The position numbers were made by a program, and so were the translations under genes. The notes beneath the pieces were generated by a model. The model was not told the origin of the DNA. It worked only from the letters and a program-made list of their open reading frames with translations, and ran no database searches. Below are positions 9,871 through 18,321 of a stretch of 64,000 nt of DNA, one piece after another (within the stretch, counting starts at the first letter, position 1; every line of letters begins with the position of its first letter). The stretch is from Candidatus Puniceispirillum marinum IMCC1322 (lineage in GTDB: Bacteria; Pseudomonadota; Alphaproteobacteria; Puniceispirillales; Puniceispirillaceae). The stretch is taken from the NCBI RefSeq assembly GCF_000024465.1, contig NC_014010.1, positions 2,689,528 through 2,753,527 on the forward strand. The letters are read 5' to 3'.

Positions 9871-9880
9871 CCCCCCCCCC
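9871..9880 (+). repeat. Ten-base C homopolymer
   Basis: C10 directly after the ORF ending at 9869, within a tiny ATG-AAC-(CCC)3-CTG context. Such tracts slip easily. No gene is clearly switched by it here. Confidence 0.9.
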
Positions 9881-10014
9881 TGAGACTGACAACAATTTTC
9901 TAATCTATAAATGTAAAAGAGACACCTCAAGAAATGTAAGATGTCCTGTATGATAGACAGAACTAAAATTGGTAAGTATGTAAGAGTATGAAACTATTAG
10001 ATTTTTACCTGTTT

Positions 10015-10034
10015 GTTTCCAAATAGTTTCCAAG
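10015..10034 (+). repeat. Right-end arm-type direct repeats
   Basis: GTTTCCAAA (10015-10023) and GTTTCCAAG (10026-10034), 11 bases apart start to start, lie 49 bases left of the right att core. They match the left-end copies near 4917-4937, which have a similar 12-base spacing. Confidence 0.6.
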
Positions 10035-10082
10035 TAATTAAGATATCAAATAAAATCAATGACATACAAACATAAAACAATA

Positions 10083-10094
10083 GAGTGGGAATGA
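10083..10094 (+). other. attR core (right island boundary)
   Basis: gagtgggaatga, identical to the guaA end at 4806-4817. Four bases later (10099) the next chromosomal gene starts, so in the uninterrupted chromosome that gene would follow the guaA stop almost directly. Confidence 0.8.
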
Positions 10095-10098
10095 GTGA

Positions 10099-10428
10099 AT
10101 GTATGTCTCGGTGACTGGGCTTAAACCAAAAGGGTTCATGGGCTGGATACGTTTCTGGGTCTTGACAATTCCCGCATCCAGACACGCCCAGAACGCCGAA
10201 GGTGTGTTGCTTTGCGCTTTCACGTCACGCCATCATGTCCAGCACACGCTGACTGTCTGGCAGTCAAAAGACCATATGCTGGCTTATAGATCATCACCAA
10301 ACCATGTAAGAGCCATGCAACATTTCTCAAAGATTGGTAGCGGCAAAGTATATGGTTACGAAACCAATGCCATGCCAGATTGGGATGAGGCTTTGGCGGC
10401 ATGGGATCAACACGGGCAAGAGCATTAA
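10099..10428 (+). CDS. Small dimeric-barrel-like protein (spheroidene monooxygenase/DUF3291-like)
   Basis: 109 residues, cytoplasmic. The pattern of a beta strand (MYVSVTGLKPKG), a helix with conserved aromatics (GWIRFWVLTIPASRHAQNAEG), a strand/His-rich turn (HHVQHTLTVWQSKDHMLAYRSSPNH) and an acidic C-terminus (PDWDEALAAWDQHG) resembles small ferredoxin-like-fold proteins related to antibiotic-biosynthesis monooxygenases. Substrate unknown. Its ATG is 4 bases after the attR core, so before island insertion it was almost certainly co-transcribed with guaA. Expression must now come from the island's right end. Family assignment is tentative. Confidence 0.7.
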   Translation: MYVSVTGLKPKGFMGWIRFWVLTIPASRHAQNAEGVLLCAFTSRHHVQHTLTVWQSKDHMLAYRSSPNHVRAMQHFSKIGSGKVYGYETNAMPDWDEALAAWDQHGQEH

Positions 10429-10523
10429 GGTTTGTCACAAAGCAATGTGGCCTGTTTCCATATTGTAGGCAGATTGTTTAAAAGTGCCTTTCTTCAGATG
10501 GTTAACGCCCTTAGGTTAGCCGC

Positions 10524-10835
10524 ATGGATATTATTCGTAGCAAAGATTTCACCGGCACGCAGGCGTGGGACGCGCTGGATATTGCCAGCATGAATGGCAT
10601 CACCACGCGCCTGCATTGGACCGATCAGCCCTATAAATGGCATGTGAATGACGGGGCTGAGGTATTCGCCGTTCTGGATGGCATGGTGCGCATGTTCTAC
10701 CGTGAAAATGGCGTGGAGACGTCAGTTGATCTGGCGGCGGGTGACATTTTTTATGCCTCGGTTGGCACCGCCCATTATGCACATCCGCAAGGCGAGGCAC
10801 GGATACTGGTGATCGAAGCCGAAGGCAGCGTCTAG
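10524..10835 (+). CDS. Cupin-domain protein
   Basis: 103 residues forming a single small beta-barrel cupin. WHVNDGAEVFAVLDGMVRMFY matches the first cupin motif region and AAGDIFYASVGTAHYAHPQGEARILVIE the second, with the second-motif His (TAHYAHP) kept. Some canonical metal ligands are replaced, so metal binding is uncertain. The gene reads with its neighbours and stops 4 bases before the next ORF, implying co-transcription. Confidence 0.8.
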   Translation: MDIIRSKDFTGTQAWDALDIASMNGITTRLHWTDQPYKWHVNDGAEVFAVLDGMVRMFYRENGVETSVDLAAGDIFYASVGTAHYAHPQGEARILVIEAEGSV

Positions 10836-10839
10836 TCGC

Positions 10840-11241
10840 ATGGTATCATTATCGCCCCTGATGATGGCACCGATGCCGATTGCCCCGCACGCATTTATGG
10901 CCTTTGCAGCTGTGGCGGTTGGGGCGGAGCAGATGTTCACCCGCAAAGGCACAAAGCGCCATCGCTGGCTTGGCTATGCCTGGTGCGGCATGCTGTTTTT
11001 TGTCGCTGTATCTGGCTTCTTTATTCATACGATTAAACTATGGAGTCTGTTCAGCCCGATACATTTTTTATCGGTGCTGACGATTGTGGCATTGACGCGC
11101 GCCATATGGTGTGCGCGTACAGGCCGTATCCACCAGCATCAACGTATCATGGCTAGTTTGTTCTGGCTGGCGCTGGTAGTGACCGGGCTATTTACCTTTT
11201 TGCCCGGACGGATTATGTTTGCTGTTGTCAGCGGGGCATAG
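10840..11241 (+). CDS. DUF2306-like four-helix membrane protein
   Basis: 133 residues with about four hydrophobic segments (HAFMAFAAVAVGAEQM, WCGMLFFVAVSGFFI, IHFLSVLTIVALTRAIW, MASLFWLALVVTGLFTFLPGR). The motif KGTKRHRWLGY followed by a membrane helix and HxH/Q-rich loop (GRIHQHQRIM) is typical of DUF2306 inner-membrane proteins. Conserved His residues suggest heme or metal contact, but the function is unknown. ATGs at 10864 and 10867 are alternative starts. Confidence 0.75.
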   Translation: MVSLSPLMMAPMPIAPHAFMAFAAVAVGAEQMFTRKGTKRHRWLGYAWCGMLFFVAVSGFFIHTIKLWSLFSPIHFLSVLTIVALTRAIWCARTGRIHQHQRIMASLFWLALVVTGLFTFLPGRIMFAVVSGA

Positions 11242-11330
11242 CGGATAGCAATCCGCAATCTGGCTGATATTAAATACAATTCAATAGTATAACTATAATC
11301 ATTTTTTGATAAAAAGGTGATGGAGGATAT

Positions 11331-11564
11331 ATGATTTCAGAAAAAGCGGAAAAATATCTAAAGCAATTTGCATTGCTACTTGGCATTGTGAGCGCCATTG
11401 CGGTCATATTCGACTGGTATCCCTATACGATGTTTATTGCCTTTCCCTTCTGCCTGATCTGGATTTATTGCGCATGGCTTCATACCGAACCACAATTGAA
11501 ATGGATCAATATCATTTTTGCGCTTCTCTATGCCTATGGCATTATCCGCTATTATTGGTTCTAG
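11331..11564 (+). CDS. Small membrane protein
   Basis: 77 residues, three hydrophobic helices (FALLLGIVSAIAVIFDWY, MFIAFPFCLIWIYCAWLH, WINIIFALLYAYGIIRYYW). It resembles the small inner-membrane proteins common in marine bacteria. No function known. The start is preceded by GGAGG at 11321-11325, a strong ribosome site. Confidence 0.75.
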   Translation: MISEKAEKYLKQFALLLGIVSAIAVIFDWYPYTMFIAFPFCLIWIYCAWLHTEPQLKWINIIFALLYAYGIIRYYWF

Positions 11565-11630
11565 CCACGGCTTTTGCTTGCCAGCAAATCAAAGGCGTGC
11601 AGTATGACAGGGTATAATAAGGATTTATCC

Positions 11631-12250
11631 ATGCCAGCATCCTTCATTACTGGATTTGCGCTTGGCTTTTCGCTGATACTGGCGATTGGGGCGCAAAATG
11701 CCTTTGTTCTGCGTCAGGGTCTGATGGGCAGGCATGTGTTTGCCGTCGCCTTATTCTGTGCGCTATCGGATGCTGTGTTGATTGTCGCGGGCATAGGCGG
11801 CCTGTCATTGCTTATTGCGGATTTCATGACCGCTTATACTGACTGGATGTTTGGCGGCGCGGCGGTCTGGCTGGCGCTTTATGGGTGATGCGTTTGCGGG
11901 ATGTGGTACGAGGCGGCGGCGGACTCGAAGCTGGTACGGTTAAAAGCCTTGATGTTGTTTCAACATTGGGGATGGCGGCGATGCTGACTTTTGCCAACCC
12001 GCATGTCTATCTTGATACGGTGATATTGGTCGGCACGGTATCATTGCAATTTGATGGTGCCGACAAGCTGTTATTTGGTGCTGGAGCTGCCAGTGCCAGT
12101 TTTGTTTTCTTTTTCGGGCTTGCCTATGGTGCCAGCTATTTTGCCAGCCATATGCAGCGACCAGGCGCTTGGCGTGTGCTTGATACGGTAATTGCGGTCA
12201 TTATGTTTATGCTGGCGCTGGCTATGGCGCGCGCGGGCAACTGGATATAA
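11631..12250 (+). pseudogene. LysE/ArgO-family amino-acid exporter with a frameshift
   Basis: The first frame (MPASFITGFALGFSLILAIG, QNAFVLRQGLMGRHVF) is the N-terminal half of a LysE/ArgO basic amino-acid exporter. It stops at 11886-11888 (TGA) after ALYG. The second half continues in another frame (MRLRDVVRGGGGLEAG to the end, with LTFANPHVYLDTVILVG, a LysE signature). One extra base in the GGG run at 11882-11884 would restore a single protein of about 205 residues. Both halves keep family-like sequence, so the lesion is recent, a sequencing error, or recoded. ATG 11631 follows AAGGA. Confidence 0.85.
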
Positions 12251-12284
12251 GCTATAGTCACCGCGTCAAAACGAATATTAGGGG

Positions 12285-12503
12285 CTAGACGGTATCGTCC
12301 AGATCTTCTTCCAAAATGCTGATCTGAACATGATAGCATGTCTCGCCATCTTCATTATCTTGAAACACAACGCCAATAAATTCGTCTTCCAGCATCAGAT
12401 CGGCTGAGTCTTCTTTGTTTTCGCGGCGGGCAATAGACAATTTATTATTGCCAAAGCGCTGGCGTAAATAGCGTTGAACTTTTGCTGTATCACTTGCATT
12501 CAT
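12285..12503 (-). CDS. DUF3126-like small protein
   Basis: 72 residues (TAKVQRYLRQRFGNNKLSIARR...DSADLMLEDEFIGVVFQDNEDGETCYHVQISILEEDL). The length and the pattern of a helix followed by a strand-rich acidic region match the DUF3126 family known from alphaproteobacteria. Cytoplasmic, function unknown. Faces the LysE gene convergently. Confidence 0.8.
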   Translation of the reverse strand: MNASDTAKVQRYLRQRFGNNKLSIARRENKEDSADLMLEDEFIGVVFQDNEDGETCYHVQISILEEDLDDTV

Positions 12504-12640
12504 GGCGTCTGCCTTCTCATCAATCTGCTTGGTGTCGGATCATCTAAAGCTAATCGGATCCAGACGATTAAATGCCTAACCTATCATGTCACAACTGGCA
12601 AGCCACAACTGGCAAATATGCTGTGCTGTAAAAGGCGCAC

Positions 12641-12919
12641 TTAGCCATGCAAGGCTATCTGTCCTGTTTCATGAGACCATGAAGGGCAGGTGGTGACATC
12701 ATGCGACTGACAGGATGTGCAACGCATACGCCCACCCAGTTCGGGCACTGGAAACAGTGGGCCTAGGCGGTTGATAAGCGGTGTCGGGTCAATATCGGCG
12801 CTATGACTGCATCGGTTGCACCAGCATAGAATATACTGATTTTGTGTATCCAGATCAGCCAGTGTCATGGGATTCACAGGCTCGTTTTTGGCAATGAGGT
12901 GGCGTTTGAATTTGCCCAT
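12641..12919 (-). CDS. Zinc-ribbon-like hypothetical protein
   Basis: 92 residues from the ATG at 12919 (MGKFKRHLIAKNEPVN), chosen over an upstream start that adds 14 unlikely residues. Two cysteine knuckles, CWCNRC and CTSC, about 35 residues apart, form a probable zinc ribbon. Function unknown; a DNA-binding or structural role is possible. The 137 bases between it and the gene at 12285-12503 hold no clear feature. Confidence 0.65.
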   Translation of the reverse strand: MGKFKRHLIAKNEPVNPMTLADLDTQNQYILCWCNRCSHSADIDPTPLINRLGPLFPVPELGGRMRCTSCQSHDVTTCPSWSHETGQIALHG

Positions 12920-13079
12920 CTTGAATCTCCTATCCTGCACAGCCAGCGCTGCCATCATCATATATGTTCATGTTTTGTTCTATTTATGTTTAGCCTATTT
13001 CATGACGCTTAACAAGGGGCAAATATGCCATATGGTCATTATGTGAAATCGGAAGTGGAGGCGGGGTCTGCGGCGCTGG

Positions 13080-13409
13080 CTAGCCTGATATCAGCCGGGG
13101 CAATTTATCAAAGTGATTGATCACGTCTTGCACCATTGTCGCCTTACATAAAACACGCTTGTTGTCGCGCAGGATAAATTGCGGGCGTTCCTTGTGATGA
13201 CGTTGCTGTTTTTCAATCACATAGACTGGCGTTTCATGCGTATGGCGGAAGATCGAAAAGGCGGCAGATCCTGTCAGATGATCCAGCGCATAGTCACGCC
13301 ATTCACCAGCGGCAACGCGGGCGCTATAGGCCGCAAGGATGAGTCCAAGCTCGCTTCGGGTGAAATAAAGCGGGCGGCGGGATTTTTTTGGATTGGAAAC
13401 TTGAGACAC
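13080..13409 (-). CDS. DUF2794-like protein
   Basis: 109 residues. YFTRSELGLILAAYSARVAAGEWRDYALDHL and AAFSIFRHTHETPVYVIEKQ match the DUF2794 family of alphaproteobacteria. Soluble, function unknown. It starts with GTG. The 239 bases between it and the divergent gene at 13649 are the likely promoter region for both. Confidence 0.85.
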   Translation of the reverse strand: MSQVSNPKKSRRPLYFTRSELGLILAAYSARVAAGEWRDYALDHLTGSAAFSIFRHTHETPVYVIEKQQRHHKERPQFILRDNKRVLCKATMVQDVINHFDKLPRLISG

Positions 13410-13648
13410 GTACCTCTATACCTATTTTTGTGGTGGCTGTTTTGAAGCATTACGGTTATGTTGAGGCAGGTTTTTGCCAAGGTCAATAAAGCATTGGCAT
13501 TTTTTAACATTGATATGACCATTATGACGGGCGATGGTGTCGTAACTATTCCGGCAAAAGGTTATATCTAGGCTGGTTATCACCTCAAGATCGTGGCACA
13601 TAGATGGTCGGATGATAACCATATTATTCAAGGACGAAGTTTGGGTTC

Positions 13649-14275
13649 ATGGCTGACATTTTTGACGAAATTGATGAAGAGCTAAAGAAAGATCGCGCCG
13701 AATTGCTGTGGGCGCGATATGGCAAATATGTGATTGGTGCTTGTCTGGTGGTTGTTTTGGCCGTTGGTGGGCATCAGGGGTATGGCATTTATTCTACCAA
13801 GCAGATTGAAAAGGCGGCTGATTTATATCACACATCTCTAAAGGCGGATGACGTGATTTCATCGCTGAATAACAATGTCGATGAATTGACTGATGGCTAC
13901 CAGATGCTGGCACGCTTTCAGATCGCCGCTGCCGAGGCCAGAGCTGGTGATCATGCGGCTGCACAAGCCAGCTATAGCGCCCTTGCCGAAGACAAGAATA
14001 TCGATCCGCTTTACCAGCAATTTGCCCAGCTATTATCCGTCATGAACGCGCCAGCTGATAGCAGTGTCCAGAGTCTGCAGGATCGTCTTGCCCCCCTCAT
14101 CAGTGCGGCAGGCACTTGGCAGGGGCTGGCGCTTGAGCAAAGTGCAGGTCTTGATCTGCAGACTGGCAAGGTTGATGCGGCCAAGACCAAGCTGGAACAA
14201 ATTGTCAAATTAACCGAAATTCCGCAGTCGTTACGTCAACGCGCCCAGCGGATGCTTGATATTCTCAACGCCTGA
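13649..14275 (+). CDS. YfgM-like tetratricopeptide membrane protein
   Basis: 208 residues with a short cytoplasmic N-terminus (MADIFDEIDEELKKDRAELLW), one membrane helix (VIGACLVVVLAVGGHQGYGIY) and a periplasmic helical TPR-like domain. This is the layout of YfgM, which works with PpiD at the SecYEG translocon. The order yfgM-bamB-der is the same as in E. coli, supporting the call. The gap to bamB is 36 bases, so they are probably one operon. Confidence 0.85.
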   Translation: MADIFDEIDEELKKDRAELLWARYGKYVIGACLVVVLAVGGHQGYGIYSTKQIEKAADLYHTSLKADDVISSLNNNVDELTDGYQMLARFQIAAAEARAGDHAAAQASYSALAEDKNIDPLYQQFAQLLSVMNAPADSSVQSLQDRLAPLISAAGTWQGLALEQSAGLDLQTGKVDAAKTKLEQIVKLTEIPQSLRQRAQRMLDILNA

Positions 14276-14311
14276 TCATTGATCATATCTGATAGCCTCT
14301 AGGAGCCTTGA

Positions 14312-15670
14312 ATGAAGATGCGCCTTACTATGCCCCAAGCTATGTTTCGTAACGGAAACAATCGAGCTGTATCGGTTATGGCTGGCATGGCGCTATTGGC
14401 TTTGTCAGCCTGTTCGCCGCCTGAAGCTATATTGCCAGGTGACCGTATTGCGGTGTTTGCAGGTGTTGACGCGATCAGCGTTGATGCCGCGGCTTTTGAT
14501 GAGGGTTCGAATTTGCCCGCACCGGTTGGGCTGGCATCGGCGACACATTCTGGCGGTTCGGCTGCGCATGCGGGGGGGCATCTGGATATTGATCTGCCGC
14601 TGAAAAAAATATGGTCAGTATCGATTGGCGGTGCTGGCAGTCAGCTTGTTGATCTGGCGCAACCAGTGATTGATGGCGGCAGGGTATTTGCGGTTACGCC
14701 GCTAGGCCAGGTCACGGCGATTGACGTGCAAACAGGGACGTCGATCTGGTCAGTATCGATCGAAAGTTTTGCTGATGATCCGTTACCGGGTATTGGCGGC
14801 GGTGTTATGGTCAGTGGCGATCAGCTATTTGCACATGCTGGCGGGCATAAGTTGGCGGCTTTGTCGGTCGAAGATGGCACCAGCCTATGGTCAATTGATC
14901 TGACCTTGCCGATCCGCGGTGGACCAACCGCGATTGACGACCAGGCTTTGGTTATTACCGATATTGACGGTAATGTGATGGTGTTCAGCATGGAAGACGG
15001 TTCATCGCTGTGGGATCGTGCTGGCTTGCCATCAAGCACAATCATTTATGGGGCGCCATCGCCGGCCTATTATGATGGCGAACTTGCGCTGGCGGGTGCG
15101 GGTGGCGAATTATCGTTACTTGATGCTACCGATGGTGAAATTATCTGGACCGAGTCATTGGCGGCCTTCAACCCGCGGACTCCTTTGCAGGGCATTGGTG
15201 ATATTCGTGCCAATCCGGCGATTGATGGCGGACTTGTGTTTGCGATCAGTCAGTCTGGCCGTATGGCGGCGCTAAATGCACGTTCGGGTTTCATGCTCTG
15301 GGATCTGCCAATTTCGGGTGTTGAAATGCCATGGGTTGCAGGTGATACGGTTTTTGTGGTCTCGCTTGAAGGCCGCGTTTATGCCCTCCGCCGCGAAGAT
15401 GGCATGGTGCGCTGGATCGCCGAACTGCCGGATGCTTTACCCGCTGGTGCTATGGCATCTGAAAATCTGACCCGTTATGTCGGGCCGGTTGTTGCCAATG
15501 AACAGGTACTGGTGATTTCGAAATCTGGTACCCTACATATGCTCAATGCCGAAACAGGTATTGAAACCAGCAGTCTTAACGTCGGTAGCGATATCGTTAC
15601 ACCGCCGCAGATTGCTGGTGGACGACTTTTTGTGCTGTCTAATAATGGTCAGCTCTCAGCCTTCGATTAA
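14312..15670 (+). CDS. bamB: Outer-membrane assembly lipoprotein BamB
   Basis: Part of the BAM complex that folds beta-barrel proteins into the outer membrane. 452 residues with a lipoprotein signal peptide ending LLALSAC, so the lipidated Cys is at about 34. The mature protein is a beta-propeller of repeated PQQ/WD-like blades (VTAIDVQTGTSIWSVSIE, LAALSVEDGTSLWSIDL, MAALNARSGFMLWDLPI, VYALRREDGMVRWIAEL). An extra Ala/Gly/His-rich segment (residues about 60-90) precedes the propeller. Lies between yfgM-like and der genes. Confidence 0.93.
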   Translation: MKMRLTMPQAMFRNGNNRAVSVMAGMALLALSACSPPEAILPGDRIAVFAGVDAISVDAAAFDEGSNLPAPVGLASATHSGGSAAHAGGHLDIDLPLKKIWSVSIGGAGSQLVDLAQPVIDGGRVFAVTPLGQVTAIDVQTGTSIWSVSIESFADDPLPGIGGGVMVSGDQLFAHAGGHKLAALSVEDGTSLWSIDLTLPIRGGPTAIDDQALVITDIDGNVMVFSMEDGSSLWDRAGLPSSTIIYGAPSPAYYDGELALAGAGGELSLLDATDGEIIWTESLAAFNPRTPLQGIGDIRANPAIDGGLVFAISQSGRMAALNARSGFMLWDLPISGVEMPWVAGDTVFVVSLEGRVYALRREDGMVRWIAELPDALPAGAMASENLTRYVGPVVANEQVLVISKSGTLHMLNAETGIETSSLNVGSDIVTPPQIAGGRLFVLSNNGQLSAFD

Positions 15671-15687
15671 TATACGGGCACTTTATC

Positions 15688-17124
15688 ATGGTTACTTTTG
15701 CGATTGTTGGTCGCCCGAACGTTGGCAAATCAACATTATTCAACCGTCTGATTGGGCGGCAACATGCGATCGTCGATGATCAACCCGGGGTTACGCGTGA
15801 TCGCCGCGAAGGTGATGGCAGGCTGGCGGGTCTGCGGTTTCGTATCATTGATACAGCCGGGCTTGAAGAAGCCAGCGATGGCAGTCTTGAAGACCGGATG
15901 CGCTATCAGACCGAACTGGCAATTGTCGGGGCAGATGTCACATTGCTGGTTGTTGATGCCCGTGTAGGAATCACGCCAGTTGATAAATTCTTTGCTGGCG
16001 AAATCCGTAAATCGGGCGCGCATGTCATTCTGGTCTGTAATAAATGCGAGGGCAAGATTGGCGCTAGCGGCGTGGCCGAAAGCTGGACCCTTGGGCTTGG
16101 TGAGCCGGTGGCCATTTCGGCGGCGCATGGCGAAGGTCTGGTTGATCTGCATGACGCGATGCTGGAAGCGGCAGATAAACAAGGGCTGGCAGGTGTGTTG
16201 ACAGGCGATGATATTCTGACCACGCATGAAGATGATGACGACTTACCTGATAATGATGCCGAAGCACCGCTTGATGCCGATGGTAACCCTGTCGATGTAT
16301 GGCAGGATGAAGCGGGCAAACAGCCGATGCGGATTGCCATTGTCGGGCGGCCGAATATGGGCAAATCGACCTTGATCAATAGTCTGCTTGATGAAGACCG
16401 GTTGCTGGTCGGGCCCGAAGCCGGCATTACCCGTGATGCGATTGAATTGCCATTTGAATGGCAGGGGCGCCCCTATAAGCTGGTTGATACAGCTGGTATG
16501 CGTCGCCGTGCCCGGGTTGTCGATAAGGTTGAAAAGCTGATGGTCGATGATGCTTTGCGGGCGATTCAATATGCGCATTTATGCGTGTTGTTGATTGATG
16601 CGACCGAAGAATTGCACAAACAGGATCTGTCGATCGCCCGCCTGATTGCTAATGAAGGCCGTGCCATTGTCATTGGTGCCAATAAATGGGATGCCGTGCG
16701 TAACAAGCAGGAATCAGCGATGCAGATTTCGGATCGTCTGAAGACCTCTATGTCGCAGCTAAAGGGCGTGCCTGTCGTACAAATGTCGGGTTTGCATAAA
16801 AAGGGACTTGGCAATCTGCTGAAAGCTGCCGATGACATGTATGCGGTATGGAATACGCGCGTTTCAACAGGGCGGCTTAATCGCTGGCTGGAAATCATGC
16901 TTGAAGCGCATCCACCGCCATTGGTCGAAGGCCGCCGTCTGCGTATCCGCTATATAACCCAGATCAAGACACGGCCCCCGACATTTGCGCTATTTGTCAG
17001 CCGTCCGGCGGATCTGCCGGATTCCTATCTGCGCTATCTATCGACCGGTTTACGCAACGATTTCGGTCTGCGCGGGATTCCGATCCGCATGGTCATGCGC
17101 AAGCGGGAAAACCCATTCGCCTAG
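15688..17124 (+). CDS. der: Ribosome-assembly GTPase Der (EngA)
   Basis: Double-GTPase needed for 50S subunit maturation. 478 residues with two G domains: G1 motifs GRPNVGKST (residues 7-15) and GRPNMGKST (about 218-226), G3 DTAGLEE and DTAGMRR, G4 NKCE and NKWD, then a KH-like C-terminal domain (IRYITQIKTRPPTFALFVSRP). The linker between the G domains is acidic (EDDDDLPDNDAEAPLD) and longer than in E. coli. It starts 17 bases after bamB. Confidence 0.96.
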   Translation: MVTFAIVGRPNVGKSTLFNRLIGRQHAIVDDQPGVTRDRREGDGRLAGLRFRIIDTAGLEEASDGSLEDRMRYQTELAIVGADVTLLVVDARVGITPVDKFFAGEIRKSGAHVILVCNKCEGKIGASGVAESWTLGLGEPVAISAAHGEGLVDLHDAMLEAADKQGLAGVLTGDDILTTHEDDDDLPDNDAEAPLDADGNPVDVWQDEAGKQPMRIAIVGRPNMGKSTLINSLLDEDRLLVGPEAGITRDAIELPFEWQGRPYKLVDTAGMRRRARVVDKVEKLMVDDALRAIQYAHLCVLLIDATEELHKQDLSIARLIANEGRAIVIGANKWDAVRNKQESAMQISDRLKTSMSQLKGVPVVQMSGLHKKGLGNLLKAADDMYAVWNTRVSTGRLNRWLEIMLEAHPPPLVEGRRLRIRYITQIKTRPPTFALFVSRPADLPDSYLRYLSTGLRNDFGLRGIPIRMVMRKRENPFA

Positions 17125-17154
17125 CGCGGATTTCGTTTTTCAGCCGTATATTGC

Positions 17155-18321
17155 CTAGCTGTGATGATCCAGCATATCTGCCAGCATCGCGCCTAATGCG
17201 CCCAGCATCCGGGCAACCCGTTCCGCACCATCGGCCTTTAGCGTCATGTGGTTATGCGCCGGATTGGCTGGCATGGGCGCTGTTGTCATATAAAGCGCAC
17301 GGTTGATCTCGATCTGTACCGACTGTCGCGGTGTATTGATCCGTCCATAGGCACAAGTGATATGTCCGCCAGCATAAGGCTTGTTCCAGGCCACGCTGAA
17401 ACCGTGATCGGTAATAAATCTGCTGATCTTGTGGCCAAGTGCGGCGTCTATGGTCGTGCCAAGGCAATCACCCAGCACAAAATCGGCAAGTGGTCGGCCA
17501 AGCCGGTCGGTCTGCGGCATCGAATGAATATCAAGCAGAAGATAATGCCCATGCTGCGCCAGGGCGTTATCCAGTGTTGCCGCCAGCATCTGGTGATAGG
17601 GCGCATGTACCATCTCCAGCCTTTGCCGCGCTTCGTCAATCGATAAAGGCGCATTATGGATCGGCATGCGCGCCGCATTCAGCCGTGGTAACAACCCATA
17701 ACCCGCCTTGACCTGACGCGATGGGGTGGCCGCATCAATGCTATTGGCGAACATGATTTTATCCAGCGCATCGGCGGGCCGGTTCACATCCAGAAACGCG
17801 CGCCCGACATGGTTGGTGATCGCGGTGATATTATGCGCCAACATGCCTTCGATCAGCCAGTCAACGGCGTAATCTTCCAAATCGCGCAACGCCGCCAGAT
17901 CAAGTGCGCTTGTCGCAACAAAGTCTGCCGGATATAGCCGCCCCGCATGCGGACAGGACACAACCAACGCTCTTGTATGGGTTTCGGTGTCATAGGCGGG
18001 GGCATCATAGGCGGGAGCGTCGTAGGCGGGCGTGGCACCTTTTTCAATCGGGAATGATCCGGCATTACGCCGGCTAACGGCGGCAAAATTGGCGTCATCG
18101 GTGCGGCATGAGCTGGCCGTGGGTGAGTGCGAAAAATCAAATGCCACTTCATTGCTATTGTTTGCCTCGGGGCCATTGGCGGCACCAGCGCCATTTTTCA
18201 TGCCCTCATTAACAATGTCCGGCATTGCGTCTGGCATTGCGTCCAGCATGGCAGAGGCAGGCGTTTTTACCTGCGCTTCGGGTAATGCGGTTATGTCGGA
18301 AGATGTAGAAAGCGCGTCCAT
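17155..18321 (-). CDS. N-formylglutamate amidohydrolase with a long low-complexity N-terminus
   Basis: The C-terminal 270 residues are an N-formylglutamate deformylase/amidohydrolase domain (ALVVSCPHAGRLYPADF, RDLEDYAVDWL, NHVGRAFLDVNRP, LLLDIHSMPQT, VQIEINRALYM). Such enzymes release formate from N-formylglutamate in histidine degradation or related pathways. About 110 residues before it are low complexity, with LDAMPDAMPDI and a triple DAPAY repeat, and are unlike the family. The ATG at 18321 is used; an in-frame start at 18351 is possible, and the true start could lie nearer the domain. Convergent with der. Confidence 0.8.
   Translation of the reverse strand: MDALSTSSDITALPEAQVKTPASAMLDAMPDAMPDIVNEGMKNGAGAANGPEANNSNEVAFDFSHSPTASSCRTDDANFAAVSRRNAGSFPIEKGATPAYDAPAYDAPAYDTETHTRALVVSCPHAGRLYPADFVATSALDLAALRDLEDYAVDWLIEGMLAHNITAITNHVGRAFLDVNRPADALDKIMFANSIDAATPSRQVKAGYGLLPRLNAARMPIHNAPLSIDEARQRLEMVHAPYHQMLAATLDNALAQHGHYLLLDIHSMPQTDRLGRPLADFVLGDCLGTTIDAALGHKISRFITDHGFSVAWNKPYAGGHITCAYGRINTPRQSVQIEINRALYMTTAPMPANPAHNHMTLKADGAERVARMLGALGAMLADMLDHHS
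17990..18034 (-). repeat. 15-bp coding repeat, three copies
   Basis: Units at 17990-18004, 18005-18019 and 18020-18034 (consensus tcataggcgggNgcN on the plus strand) encode DAPAY repeated in the N-terminal tail of the formylglutamate amidohydrolase. The frame is kept. Confidence 0.9.

Larger units (their letters stand above)
4806..10094. mobile_element. Integrated genomic island at the guaA 3' end
   Basis: Bounded by a 12-bp direct repeat, gagtgggaatga, at 4806-4817 (guaA stop region) and 10083-10094. The interior is visibly richer in A+T than its neighbours. It holds a tyrosine integrase next to the left end, short direct repeats of arm type at both ends, several small unknown ORFs, one secreted-protein gene and a truncated serine recombinase. 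The guaA 3' end is a recognised hotspot for integrase-driven islands. No capsid, portal or terminase gene is seen, so this is not a complete prophage. A phage satellite or small integrative element is possible. Confidence 0.85.
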
